A DNA stretch of 14,039 nt from an uncultured Flavobacterium sp. (GTDB lineage Bacteria; Bacteroidota; Bacteroidia; Flavobacteriales; Flavobacteriaceae), in the NCBI GenBank assembly GCA_946479395.1, contig CAMLFV010000058.1, positions 1-14,039 of the forward strand. Reading direction: 5' to 3'. The notes beneath the pieces are model-generated. The model made no database searches. It had not been told where the DNA came from and saw only the letters and a list, made by a program, of their open reading frames with translations. Position numbers and translations under genes: made by a program. Shown here piece by piece: positions 7,358-13,977 of this stretch (position 1 is the stretch's first letter; each line of letters starts with the position of its first letter).

Positions 7358-8558
7358 TTAACTATCGTAATATTCTAAATCTCTCTGTGCAATCGCTGTT
7401 GGTTCACTGTCTTCTGGTTTACCTTCCATATAGATACAGCACTTAACCCAATTGTTATGTTCATCATATTCATACTCATAATAAATGGATTCGGGTAAAG
7501 CTAGATAACTTATTCCTAAATATCGATTGGGGGTAGTTTCTTACATATTTTTTTTCAATAATGTCACCGTTTTGATTGTGATAAAAAACCATTGTCTGTG
7601 TTCTGTGTGTCACACTGCGCATGGACGATTTTATATAGCGGGTGCGTTCAGTTACGTACTCTTTTTCAGGATGATACACATATTTTTCAAACGCCAATGT
7701 ATCCTTACACCCGTAATACGTCACCTGTGTCATATGATCTTTGTTATCGTATTCATATGCAATATGTAAGTCAGGACAGAAAACTGTTTCGGTATCTAAA
7801 AAATGAAAAGGTATCGGATCTTTTTGTTTAGTCGTAATATTTAGTTGCTTAACATTATTGTGGTTATCATAAATATATTCTGCCTCTGTGAATGGTAACT
7901 TATCTCGATTTCTATAATCACTTTGAAATTTTTTGATATCATCTTCACTTAGCCCTTCAACTTCACTAAAATCTGTTATTACACTGTAGTAATGTATTTC
8001 TTTTTTTATTCTATCTTGGTTATCAAGTAAGTATTCCCATTTTCTTTCGTGAATGTTTTTACTACAACCAAGCTCTATTTTGTTGTTGATTTTTATTAGA
8101 ATTTCGTAATTATAGACTGGATATACTTGCCTTCTTTGTAATTTTATTTGTCTTTTTTGATCCAAATCATTTTGTTCATATGAGTATATTGAAGCAGTTT
8201 TATAGTTTGGCTCCGATTTGCCGAAGTATGATCTATCAATATCCATGTCAATGGTAATTGTTAACATCCCATTTTTGCCAAATTCTCGGAATACACTCCA
8301 TCCTAATACATCTTTATTTAAGTGCATAAGAGAACTTTTTGCATTTTTTTGTACTATACTGTCCGATGAAGAAGATAAGGAAATTGGCTCAACAATATAA
8401 TTATAGTACCAAAAAGAACTTTTTATTATACCATTATAATTATTTAAATGTGCTGCGGAACGCTTAAAATCTAACATTGCATTTTCAGTAAATGCTTGCG
8501 AGTTTCCAATCTGTACGCATAGTAACATTAATAATATGTATTTATATTTTTCTAACAT
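7358..8558 (-). pseudogene. Secreted YD-repeat-like protein, frameshifted near the 3' end
   Basis: The main frame runs from the ATG at 8558 to a stop at 7476 (360 aa). It starts with a signal peptide (MLEKYKYILLMLLCVQIGNSQA). The C-terminal half carries YD-like units: 'AEYIYDNHNNVKQLNI', 'IAYEYDNKDHMTQVTYYG', 'YVYHPEKEYVTERTRY' and 'VFYHNQNGDIIEKKYVRN'. The last residues of this frame look random. Another minus frame, open from 7540 down to a stop at 7358-7360, encodes a fitting continuation: 'YYEYEYDEHNNWVKCCIY' and 'AQRDLEYYDS'. This is the NW...R(D/E)xxYY ending usual for such flavobacterial proteins. Removing one C from the C5 run (G5 on plus, 7529-7533) joins Pro343 to a 56-residue tail, giving 399 aa. 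The cause could be a true mutation, phase variation or a sequencing indel. Function is unknown and secretion is inferred. Confidence 0.78.
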
Positions 8559-8628
8559 TTTTAATCTTTTACAATATCCAATAAGGTTCGTACCGGTATT
8601 TTTCTATTTAGAGCCTTAATTTACAAAT

Positions 8629-8663
8629 AAAAAAAGAGAGTTTTTTACAAACTCTCTTTTTTT
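8629..8663 (-). terminator. Strong terminator overlapping the 3' end of the conserved 485-aa gene
   Basis: A perfect 15-bp stem (AAAAAAAGAGAGTTT / AAACTCTCTTTTTTT) has a 5-nt loop. The stop codon of the 485-residue gene (8645-8647) lies in the loop, so the last codons form the ascending arm. On the minus strand the hairpin ends in T7ATTTG. It is symmetric enough to work in both directions, but here it serves the minus strand, separating two same-strand genes. Confidence 0.82.
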
Positions 8664-10102
8664 CTAAACAACTGATTTTCTTTAAGAAGCGTTGCAACCG
8701 TTTCCGGTACGTCATTCTCCCAACTGTCATCGTTCTCCTGTATTTTTTTAAGTACTTTGTGCGAGAATATTTTTAAATTTTTAAGTTCAAAATTTTCAAT
8801 ATCAATAATCTGATCTTGTTCTTTAAAGTAATTATAGATCGGTTTCAAAGTTTCATCGTGTAACTCTATATTCTCGGCAGTAATCACTTCTTCTTTTTCG
8901 TTTAAAAACGGATACGCATAAATTTCCAATCCGTGTTTAAATAATCTGCCCAAGCCTTCAAACAATCCGCCTGGTAAATTGGTGTAATGTTTTGCATCAA
9001 AAATTTCAATTAAACTCGGAATTCCAATGGTCAGTGCAATTTTTTCCTGAGAATAATTCCAAATATAATCTACTGCTTTAAAATATTCTTTAAAGTTCGA
9101 TATCATTACCGTATGCCCCAAAGCGCAAAGTAATTCAGCACGATCAAGAAAATCCTGTTCATCAACTTCGCCCAAAGCTAAAAGGTTGTTCAAGGTAATT
9201 TCAAAAATAACCGCCGTTTTATCAATTGATAACTGATTTTTACTTAAAAACTGATTCAGTGATTTTTGATACATATTAATGTTCACAATAGTCACCGGAC
9301 GAAAACTGCCGCGTAACAACAATACGTTTTTTCTGAACAACGTATTTGCAGGCAAAATATTTTGTCCGTTTGGTCCAAACATAACCGCGTCTGCCATTCC
9401 GTTCTTCACCAAAAACAAACTCATTAAACGGTTGTCCACATTTTTAAACGCCGGACCCGAAAAGTTAATGGTATCAATTTCTAACTGGTCTTTATCTAAA
9501 TGATCGTATAAATTGTAAATCAATTTTTTAGGATCGTGGTATTGATAAAAAGCACCGTAAATTAAATTCACACCCAAAGTTCCTAATGTACGTTGTTGCA
9601 ACAATACATCGTTTTCTTTAAACTGAATATGTAAAATAATCTCGTTAAATTCACCTTGAGGTTCGTTCTGAAAACGGATACCTACCCAACCATGACCTTT
9701 AAATTTCTTTGCAAAATCTATAGTTGCAACCGTATTGGCATAACTAAAGTAAATTCTGTTTGGGTTTTCGGTATGATCCAAACGTTCTTCCAACAACTGC
9801 ACTTCGTGATCCAACATCTTGTGCAAACGGTTTTCTGTAACATAACGCCCGTCTGGTTCGGTAGTATAAATGGCATCGCTAAACTGTTTGTCGTATGCCG
9901 ACATTGCTTTTGCAATGGTTCTTGAAGCAGCACCAGCTCTGAAAAAATGACGAGCGGTTTCTTGTCCTGCACCAATTTCAGAAAAAGATCCGTAAATATT
10001 TTTGTTTAAATTAATCTTTAAAGTTTTGTCTGATAAGGCTTGTTTTTGATCTGTAATTCGATCGCCTTGTAATACTAAATCGTCTGCAAAAATATTGCTC
10101 AT
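8645..10102 (-). CDS. Conserved 485-residue Bacteroidetes protein of unknown function
   Basis: This is a soluble-looking protein with no signal peptide and no transmembrane segment. The N-terminal region holds a strongly conserved-looking stretch, 'YGSFSEIGAGQETARHFFR' then 'AGAASRTIAKAMSAYD' (about residues 37-70). Further on come 'YVTENRLHKMLDHE', 'RTLGTLGVNLIYGAFY', 'VMFGPNGQNILPAN' and 'LLLRGSFRPVT'. From memory, relatives are widespread in Bacteroidetes and are often labelled 'TonB-dependent receptor' or 'nicotinate-nucleotide adenylyltransferase' in databases. Nothing here supports a receptor: there is no signal peptide, plug or barrel. I also see no (H/T)xGH nucleotidyltransferase motif. 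The start has the usual 'MSNIFADDLVLQGDRI' opening. The gene is divergent from the metallohydrolase operon (74 bp) and ends in a terminator, so it is monocistronic. Function is unknown. Confidence 0.85.
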   Translation of the reverse strand: MSNIFADDLVLQGDRITDQKQALSDKTLKINLNKNIYGSFSEIGAGQETARHFFRAGAASRTIAKAMSAYDKQFSDAIYTTEPDGRYVTENRLHKMLDHEVQLLEERLDHTENPNRIYFSYANTVATIDFAKKFKGHGWVGIRFQNEPQGEFNEIILHIQFKENDVLLQQRTLGTLGVNLIYGAFYQYHDPKKLIYNLYDHLDKDQLEIDTINFSGPAFKNVDNRLMSLFLVKNGMADAVMFGPNGQNILPANTLFRKNVLLLRGSFRPVTIVNINMYQKSLNQFLSKNQLSIDKTAVIFEITLNNLLALGEVDEQDFLDRAELLCALGHTVMISNFKEYFKAVDYIWNYSQEKIALTIGIPSLIEIFDAKHYTNLPGGLFEGLGRLFKHGLEIYAYPFLNEKEEVITAENIELHDETLKPIYNYFKEQDQIIDIENFELKNLKIFSHKVLKKIQENDDSWENDVPETVATLLKENQLFRKKESL

Positions 10103-10125
10103 ATTTCTATTATTGTTTGACTATA

Positions 10126-10160
10126 AAATTACTAAAATCATTTTTAATGTGCTATTTTTG
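10126..10160 (+). promoter_or_regulatory. Promoter of the metallohydrolase operon
   Basis: TTTG at 10126-10129 and the exact -7 box TATTTTTG at 10153-10160 are separated by 23 bp, at the upper end of the Bacteroidetes range. The GTG start codon is at 10177, only 16 bp after the -7 box, so the leader would be about 10 nt and nearly leaderless. Confidence 0.58.
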
Positions 10161-10176
10161 TAAAAAAGAATCTTAA

Positions 10177-10944
10177 GTGAAAATACATTTTTTAGGTACG
10201 GGTACATCGCAGGGCATTCCGGTTATAGGAATTAAACATCCTGTTTGCTTAAGTACCAATCTAAAAGATAAACGTTTGCGATCGTCGATTTTAATCGATT
10301 GGAACAATACAAAAATTTTAATTGATTGTGGTCCCGATTTCAGACAACAGATGTTGCGGATTGACAACGATGCTTTAGATGCTATTTTGTTTACCCACGA
10401 ACATGCCGATCATACTGCTGGTTTAGACGATATTCGCCCCTACTGTTTTATGGAAAGTAAAGCTATGCCAGTTTATGCTCAAAATCGAGTTGTTGAAAGT
10501 TTAAAACGTAGATTCGATTACATTTTTGAAACAACCAACAGATATCCTGGAGCACCATCGATCGAAATTCATGAAATTGAAGCTTACAAAGATTTTTCTG
10601 TTAACAATAAAGTTATAAAACCTTTGTTGGTAAATCATGGTTCATTGCCTATTTTGGGTTATCGATTTGATAATTTTGCCTATTTAACCGATGTTAAAAC
10701 GCTTGATGAAGCCACTTACAAACAATTAGAAAATTTAGATGTTTTGGTAATTAATGCCTTGCGCATACAGGAACATCCCACACATAATAATTTAACCGAA
10801 GCTTTAGAACATATCACTAAAATAAAACCTAAAAAAGCCTATTTAACACATATTGGTTTTCAACTGGGTTTTCATGATGAAATAGAAAATATTTTACCAG
10901 AAAATGTTTTTTTAGCTTACGATCAACTAATTTTAGATATTTAA
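10177..10944 (+). CDS. Metallo-beta-lactamase-fold hydrolase (PhnP/RNase Z-related)
   Basis: This 255-residue cytoplasmic hydrolase starts with GTG. The start is fixed because the conserved opening 'MKIHFLGTGTSQGIPVIG' begins there and no ATG is in frame nearby. The metal-binding signature 'FTHEHADHTAGLDD' gives His74, His76, Asp78 and His79. His154 ('LLVNHG'), Asp172 ('YLTDVK') and His225 ('YLTHIG') complete the expected two-metal site, so it should be active. The family includes PhnP-type phosphoribosyl cyclic phosphodiesterases and RNase Z relatives; the true substrate is not evident. PhnP relatives often carry a Cys-x-Cys-x2-Cys auxiliary zinc site after the GTGT loop. Here only Cys24 remains, with Ile19 and His21 at the other places. 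It is the first gene of a three-gene operon: its TAA overlaps the next ATG by one base. Confidence 0.88.
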   Translation: MKIHFLGTGTSQGIPVIGIKHPVCLSTNLKDKRLRSSILIDWNNTKILIDCGPDFRQQMLRIDNDALDAILFTHEHADHTAGLDDIRPYCFMESKAMPVYAQNRVVESLKRRFDYIFETTNRYPGAPSIEIHEIEAYKDFSVNNKVIKPLLVNHGSLPILGYRFDNFAYLTDVKTLDEATYKQLENLDVLVINALRIQEHPTHNNLTEALEHITKIKPKKAYLTHIGFQLGFHDEIENILPENVFLAYDQLILDI

Positions 10945-11126
10945 TGAAACGTATTTATTTATATTTGTTTATATTTTCTCTTATAATTAATATCTTTTTA
11001 ATTGTAAACGATGGAAGAATATTAAAGGCAAAAGATCAGCATATTGAAAGTTTGGAGAAAAGACTGAAACGTTCGCAGGATTCATTAAAAGCATTAGAAA
11101 AAAGAATAGTAACCAATCAATCTTAA
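10944..11126 (+). CDS. Small membrane-anchored coiled-coil protein
   Basis: This is a 60-residue protein with a single N-terminal hydrophobic segment (about residues 4-21, 'IYLYLFIFSLIINIFLIV'). A charged amphipathic helix follows ('HIESLEKRLKRSQDSLKALEKR', as 'HIESLEKRLK' plus 'RSQDSLKALEKR'), with leucines spaced as in a coiled coil. The likely topology is a short cytoplasmic N-terminus, one membrane span and a periplasmic coiled coil. That resembles FtsL/FtsB-type division proteins in layout, but no sequence relation can be claimed. The ATG overlaps the stop of the metallohydrolase gene (TAATG), and the lipoprotein gene begins 4 bp downstream. Translational coupling within the operon supports that it is a real gene. 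Function is unknown. Confidence 0.75.
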   Translation: MKRIYLYLFIFSLIINIFLIVNDGRILKAKDQHIESLEKRLKRSQDSLKALEKRIVTNQS

Positions 11127-11130
11127 AAAT

Positions 11131-11577
11131 ATGAAACGTAACATATTAGGTATTTTAGTAGTAGGATTTCTTACTTTTTCGTGTACTAAAGAGAAAGATA
11201 CAACCGATGCTCTTAATACGGTAATGGTAAAAGATTCATTGGAAATGTATAAGAAATTATACGATGAAGCTGCTTATTTTTCTATTGATAAAAATGAAAA
11301 TGCACAGAAACAATTCGCTCCGCAAGAAGTTGAAACCGTTATGGCAAAGGTAGTTCAAGATTTTAGTGAATTGAATCAGCAGGAAGGCGGAAACCCGTTA
11401 TTACCAGTTGATTCTACAGGAAATCCTACCAAAGTAAACAAAATGTCGGTTATAAATCACAAGTGGTTAATAATAGATTTTTATGGCGAAGGTGTAGTTG
11501 GAGAGTTAATGATTAAGTATGATTACAGTCCAGATAAAACAACTGAATTCACCGTTTTAGATACCGTATTATATTAA
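11131..11577 (+). CDS. Putative lipoprotein, third gene of the metallohydrolase operon
   Basis: This 148-residue protein has a lipoprotein signal: MKRN, a hydrophobic stretch, then TFSC with the lipidated Cys at 18. The mature part opens with 'TKEKDTTDALNTVMVKDSLEMYKKLYDEA', a helical, charged segment (written here as 'TKEKDTTDALNTVMV' then 'KDSLEMYKKLYDEA'). A more beta-like C-terminal half follows ('VNKMSVINHKWLIIDFYGE', 'GELMIKYDYSP', 'TEFTVLDTVLY'). I do not recognise the family. It sits 4 bp after the coiled-coil gene and ends at a terminator shared with the convergent esterase gene. Membrane-anchored partners on both sides of the periplasm (an inner-membrane coiled coil plus a lipoprotein) would be compatible with an envelope role, but this is inference. 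Confidence 0.78.
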   Translation: MKRNILGILVVGFLTFSCTKEKDTTDALNTVMVKDSLEMYKKLYDEAAYFSIDKNENAQKQFAPQEVETVMAKVVQDFSELNQQEGGNPLLPVDSTGNPTKVNKMSVINHKWLIIDFYGEGVVGELMIKYDYSPDKTTEFTVLDTVLY

Positions 11578-11578
11578 A

Positions 11579-11602
11579 AAAGTTTCCAAATTTGGAAACT
11601 TT
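11579..11602. terminator. Bidirectional terminator between convergent operons
   Basis: A perfect 24-bp palindrome (each half AAAGTTTCCAAA or its complement) forms a hairpin followed by a T-rich tract on both strands: TTTATTTTTG on plus and TTTTTTAATAT on minus. It begins 2 bp after the lipoprotein stop (11575-11577) and overlaps the esterase stop (11601-11603), so it serves both operons. Confidence 0.8.
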
Positions 11603-12248
11603 ATTTTTGTAGAAACGCTTTTAAATCGTAAAAGTTTTGTGGTGCAACACCATGACCAACCGGATATTCTTTATATTCAAATGAAATCTGTAAAGGCTTT
11701 AAAAATGCCGATGATTTTCTTGCCCATTCAACCGGAATTACCTGATCTACCGTTCCGTGCGATCCAAAAATCTTTAAATGACTGTAATCAGAAACATCGG
11801 TTTTTGGTGTCATTATTTCAGGGTTAAAATAACCGCTTAAAGCAGCAACTTTATTTATCTTTTCCGGATAAGTAACCGCAATGGCATAACTTAAAATAGC
11901 ACCTTGACTAAAGCCAACCAAGTTTACATTTTTTGTGTCAATAGGATATTTTGCTGCTAATTCATCAATAAATTTAACCAATAAATCTCGAGATTCAATC
12001 GCTTGGTCGTTGTCGCTGAATTTATTCATATCGGCATCAAAAGAAATAGCATACCAAGCAAAACCATAAGGCGGAACTTGATAAGGAGCTTGAACTGAAA
12101 CCACGTAATAATTATGTGGTAATTCTGGTGCAAACGAAAACAAATCTTCTTCGTTGCTACCATAACCGTGAATTAAAATAATCAGTGGATTTTGTTCTTT
12201 AACAACCTTTGGTTCTTTTATTAAATAATTTAATATTCCTGTTTGCAT
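11601..12248 (-). CDS. Alpha/beta-hydrolase esterase (carboxylesterase/phospholipase family)
   Basis: This is a 215-residue serine hydrolase of the Abhydrolase_2 type (carboxylesterase/lysophospholipase, like YpfH or human APT1). The oxyanion region is 'IILIHGYGSNEEDL' (residues 23-36). The nucleophile elbow is 'LVGFSQGAIL' with Ser114, the acid is Asp168 in 'GTVDQVIP' and the base is His199 in 'YPVGHGVAP', so the catalytic triad is complete. There is no signal peptide, and it is likely cytoplasmic. Natural substrates in this family are short acyl esters or lysophospholipids; which applies here cannot be read from sequence. It is the last gene of a minus-strand operon, with only 2 bp between it and the DUF4870-like gene, and it shares a bidirectional terminator with the convergent lipoprotein operon. 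Confidence 0.88.
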   Translation of the reverse strand: MQTGILNYLIKEPKVVKEQNPLIILIHGYGSNEEDLFSFAPELPHNYYVVSVQAPYQVPPYGFAWYAISFDADMNKFSDNDQAIESRDLLVKFIDELAAKYPIDTKNVNLVGFSQGAILSYAIAVTYPEKINKVAALSGYFNPEIMTPKTDVSDYSHLKIFGSHGTVDQVIPVEWARKSSAFLKPLQISFEYKEYPVGHGVAPQNFYDLKAFLQK

Positions 12249-12250
12249 AG

Positions 12251-12592
12251 TTATTTTTTAGATGAAAATATTTTTTGAATAAAACCTCCAATTACCGGTA
12301 TCAATTTGTATTCGTTAGAAACAGCTCCTGAGAAACTGTAAATCCATAAAATAAAGATAAAAATGTAAAAACCAATTAAAGTTGGCATAAACATAAATTC
12401 AGGTACAATTGGTAAAATAGCACTTATTAGTAAAAACAGCAGAAAAATTCCAACAGATTGTTTAATGTAAAAACTACCAAATTTATCTTTTTCTTCTTGA
12501 TTGATGAACCACGCAATAACAGGTCCTAAAAAAGTTAAATGTGCAATAATTGCAGCCAGTTTGCCGTCTTTTGAAATGTTGTTTACTTCCAT
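12251..12592 (-). CDS. DUF4870-like small membrane protein
   Basis: This 113-residue integral membrane protein has three hydrophobic segments, at about residues 12-30 ('LAAIIAHLTFLGPVIAWFI'), 45-64 and 70-91. 'KDGKLAAIIAHL' at the start and a polar loop 'NQEEKDKFGSFYIKQSVGI' after the first span match the DUF4870 (Tic20-like) pattern seen across Bacteroidetes. The C-terminal stretch 'EYKLIPVIGGFIQKIF' is also typical. Its role is unknown. The ATG overlaps the stop of the dihydroorotase-like gene by one base (TAATG), and the esterase gene follows after 2 bp. All three are therefore surely one transcript with coupled translation. Confidence 0.85.
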   Translation of the reverse strand: MEVNNISKDGKLAAIIAHLTFLGPVIAWFINQEEKDKFGSFYIKQSVGIFLLFLLISAILPIVPEFMFMPTLIGFYIFIFILWIYSFSGAVSNEYKLIPVIGGFIQKIFSSKK

Positions 12593-13842
12593 TACTTAAT
12601 AACTAATTTATCATTATTGTAAATTCCGTAAACAAAACCTTTCATTTTATGGTTTAAAAATGCCGAGTTTTTAGATTTCGATAGAATATCGTTTTTGGTG
12701 AATGTATATTCTTTTGAAGGATCAAACAATGTTAAATCTGCTTTTGATCCAACTTTAATTCCGTTTGAATCATTCAAGAAAATTGATTTTGCTGCTTGAA
12801 GTTTTTCAACAACAACATTTAAAGGAAGAATTTCCAACAACGCACCAAAAGCCGATTCTAATCCAATCGTTCCGTCTTTCGCCATATCAAACTCCATTTT
12901 TTTGTGTTCGATATCCATCGCACAATGGTCGCTTGTAATCACATCAATCGTTCCATCTAAAACTCCGTTGATTAAAGCTTGTTGATGTGCTGCATCACGC
13001 ATTGGAGGATTTACTTTAAAACGCGTATCAAAATCAGTTAAAACTTCATCTGTCAAAACCAAATTATGTATTGCCACGCTACAAGTAACATTCAAACCTT
13101 TTGCTTTGGCTTCTTTAATCATTTCTACCGATTTTGCTGTAGAAATTGTTGGTATGTGCATTTTCCCGCCCGTATATTCTAACAAAAATAGGTTGCGAGC
13201 CAATACAATTTCTTCTGCCAATGGCGGAATTCCCTTTAAACCTAATTGCGTAGATTTAATACCTTCGTGCACAACACCTTTACCTTTAATTAAAGAATCG
13301 TTACAAAAAGCGATTACCGTAGCATTAAAATCTTGGGTGTATTGTAAACCAATTTTCAACAAATTTGCGTTAGCTGTACTTTTTTTATAGTCACCAAAAG
13401 CAATGGCTCCGGCATTCTGCATATCGTACATTTCGGCTAAATCTAAACCATCTTGATTTTTGGTAAAAGCTCCAATCGGGTGCAAAGTTGTAGCCGAATT
13501 TGCTGCTTTTGTTTTTACAAAACTAACAATTGACTGATTGTCTATAACCGGCGAGGTATTCGGTTGATAAGCTATATGTGTAAATCCGCTTTTTGCTGCA
13601 ACATTTAAGCCGTTTGCAATTGTTTCGCGGTCTTCAAAACCAGGTTCTCCAAATGAAACCGATGAATCCATCCATCCGCTAGAAACGTGTAAGTTTTCTA
13701 AAGAAAGAATTTCGAAATCTGCTGAGTTTATTTCTGATGCAATTTCGGCAATCACACCGTTTTCGATTTTTATATCGACTTTTTTCTGATTGAATTCACT
13801 TGAAGAATCTACAATTGTAGCATTTTTTATAACGATATTCAT
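12592..13842 (-). CDS. Dihydroorotase homologue (PyrC-like) lacking most metal ligands
   Basis: This 416-residue amidohydrolase-fold protein is of normal length for class I dihydroorotase, which closes carbamoyl-aspartate to dihydroorotate in pyrimidine synthesis. The fold markers are clear: 'MDSSVSFGEPGFEDRETI' (residues 58-75), 'HIPTISTAKSV', 'FKVNPPMRD', 'VITSDHCAM', 'GTIGLESAFG' and 'GSKADLTLFDP'. The catalytic set is eroded. The HxH pair is Ser61/Ser63, the substrate-binding Arg is Gly65, the third metal His appears as Phe179 and the fourth as Thr232. Only Asp305 and the adjacent His306 persist. Such a protein is probably not a dihydroorotase by itself. In other bacteria inactive homologues (PyrC'/PyrX type) support aspartate transcarbamoylase; whether that applies here is inference. 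It is first in a three-gene operon. Automated pipelines would call it pyrC. Confidence 0.85.
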   Translation of the reverse strand: MNIVIKNATIVDSSSEFNQKKVDIKIENGVIAEIASEINSADFEILSLENLHVSSGWMDSSVSFGEPGFEDRETIANGLNVAAKSGFTHIAYQPNTSPVIDNQSIVSFVKTKAANSATTLHPIGAFTKNQDGLDLAEMYDMQNAGAIAFGDYKKSTANANLLKIGLQYTQDFNATVIAFCNDSLIKGKGVVHEGIKSTQLGLKGIPPLAEEIVLARNLFLLEYTGGKMHIPTISTAKSVEMIKEAKAKGLNVTCSVAIHNLVLTDEVLTDFDTRFKVNPPMRDAAHQQALINGVLDGTIDVITSDHCAMDIEHKKMEFDMAKDGTIGLESAFGALLEILPLNVVVEKLQAAKSIFLNDSNGIKVGSKADLTLFDPSKEYTFTKNDILSKSKNSAFLNHKMKGFVYGIYNNDKLVIK

Positions 13843-13874
13843 TGTATGAATGGTTGTATTGTTTAAAAATCTTA

Positions 13875-13882
13875 CAAAATTA
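13875..13882 (-). promoter_or_regulatory. Putative -7 element of the dihydroorotase-like operon
   Basis: On the minus strand this reads TAATTTTG, an exact TAnnTTTG match 32 bp before the ATG at 13842. It implies a leader of about 25 nt. No -33 TTG is present at the expected distance. Confidence 0.42.
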
Positions 13883-13977
13883 ATGATATTATGATTTAAA
13901 ACCGATTATTTGAATCTATTTTTAATCAATATTTTTATGAAAATGAAAATCATTAAAAATTCATAATCTATTAATTA

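Noticed and set aside
7527..7831. Overlapping plus-strand frames opposite the frameshifted gene
   Set aside because: Both are antisense to clear YD-like coding sequence; the protein sequences look random.
13931..13960. AT-rich imperfect hairpin downstream of the right-edge partial gene
   Set aside because: Stem pairs are nearly all A/T with a bulge and no U-run follows, so it is not distinguishable from chance in this composition.
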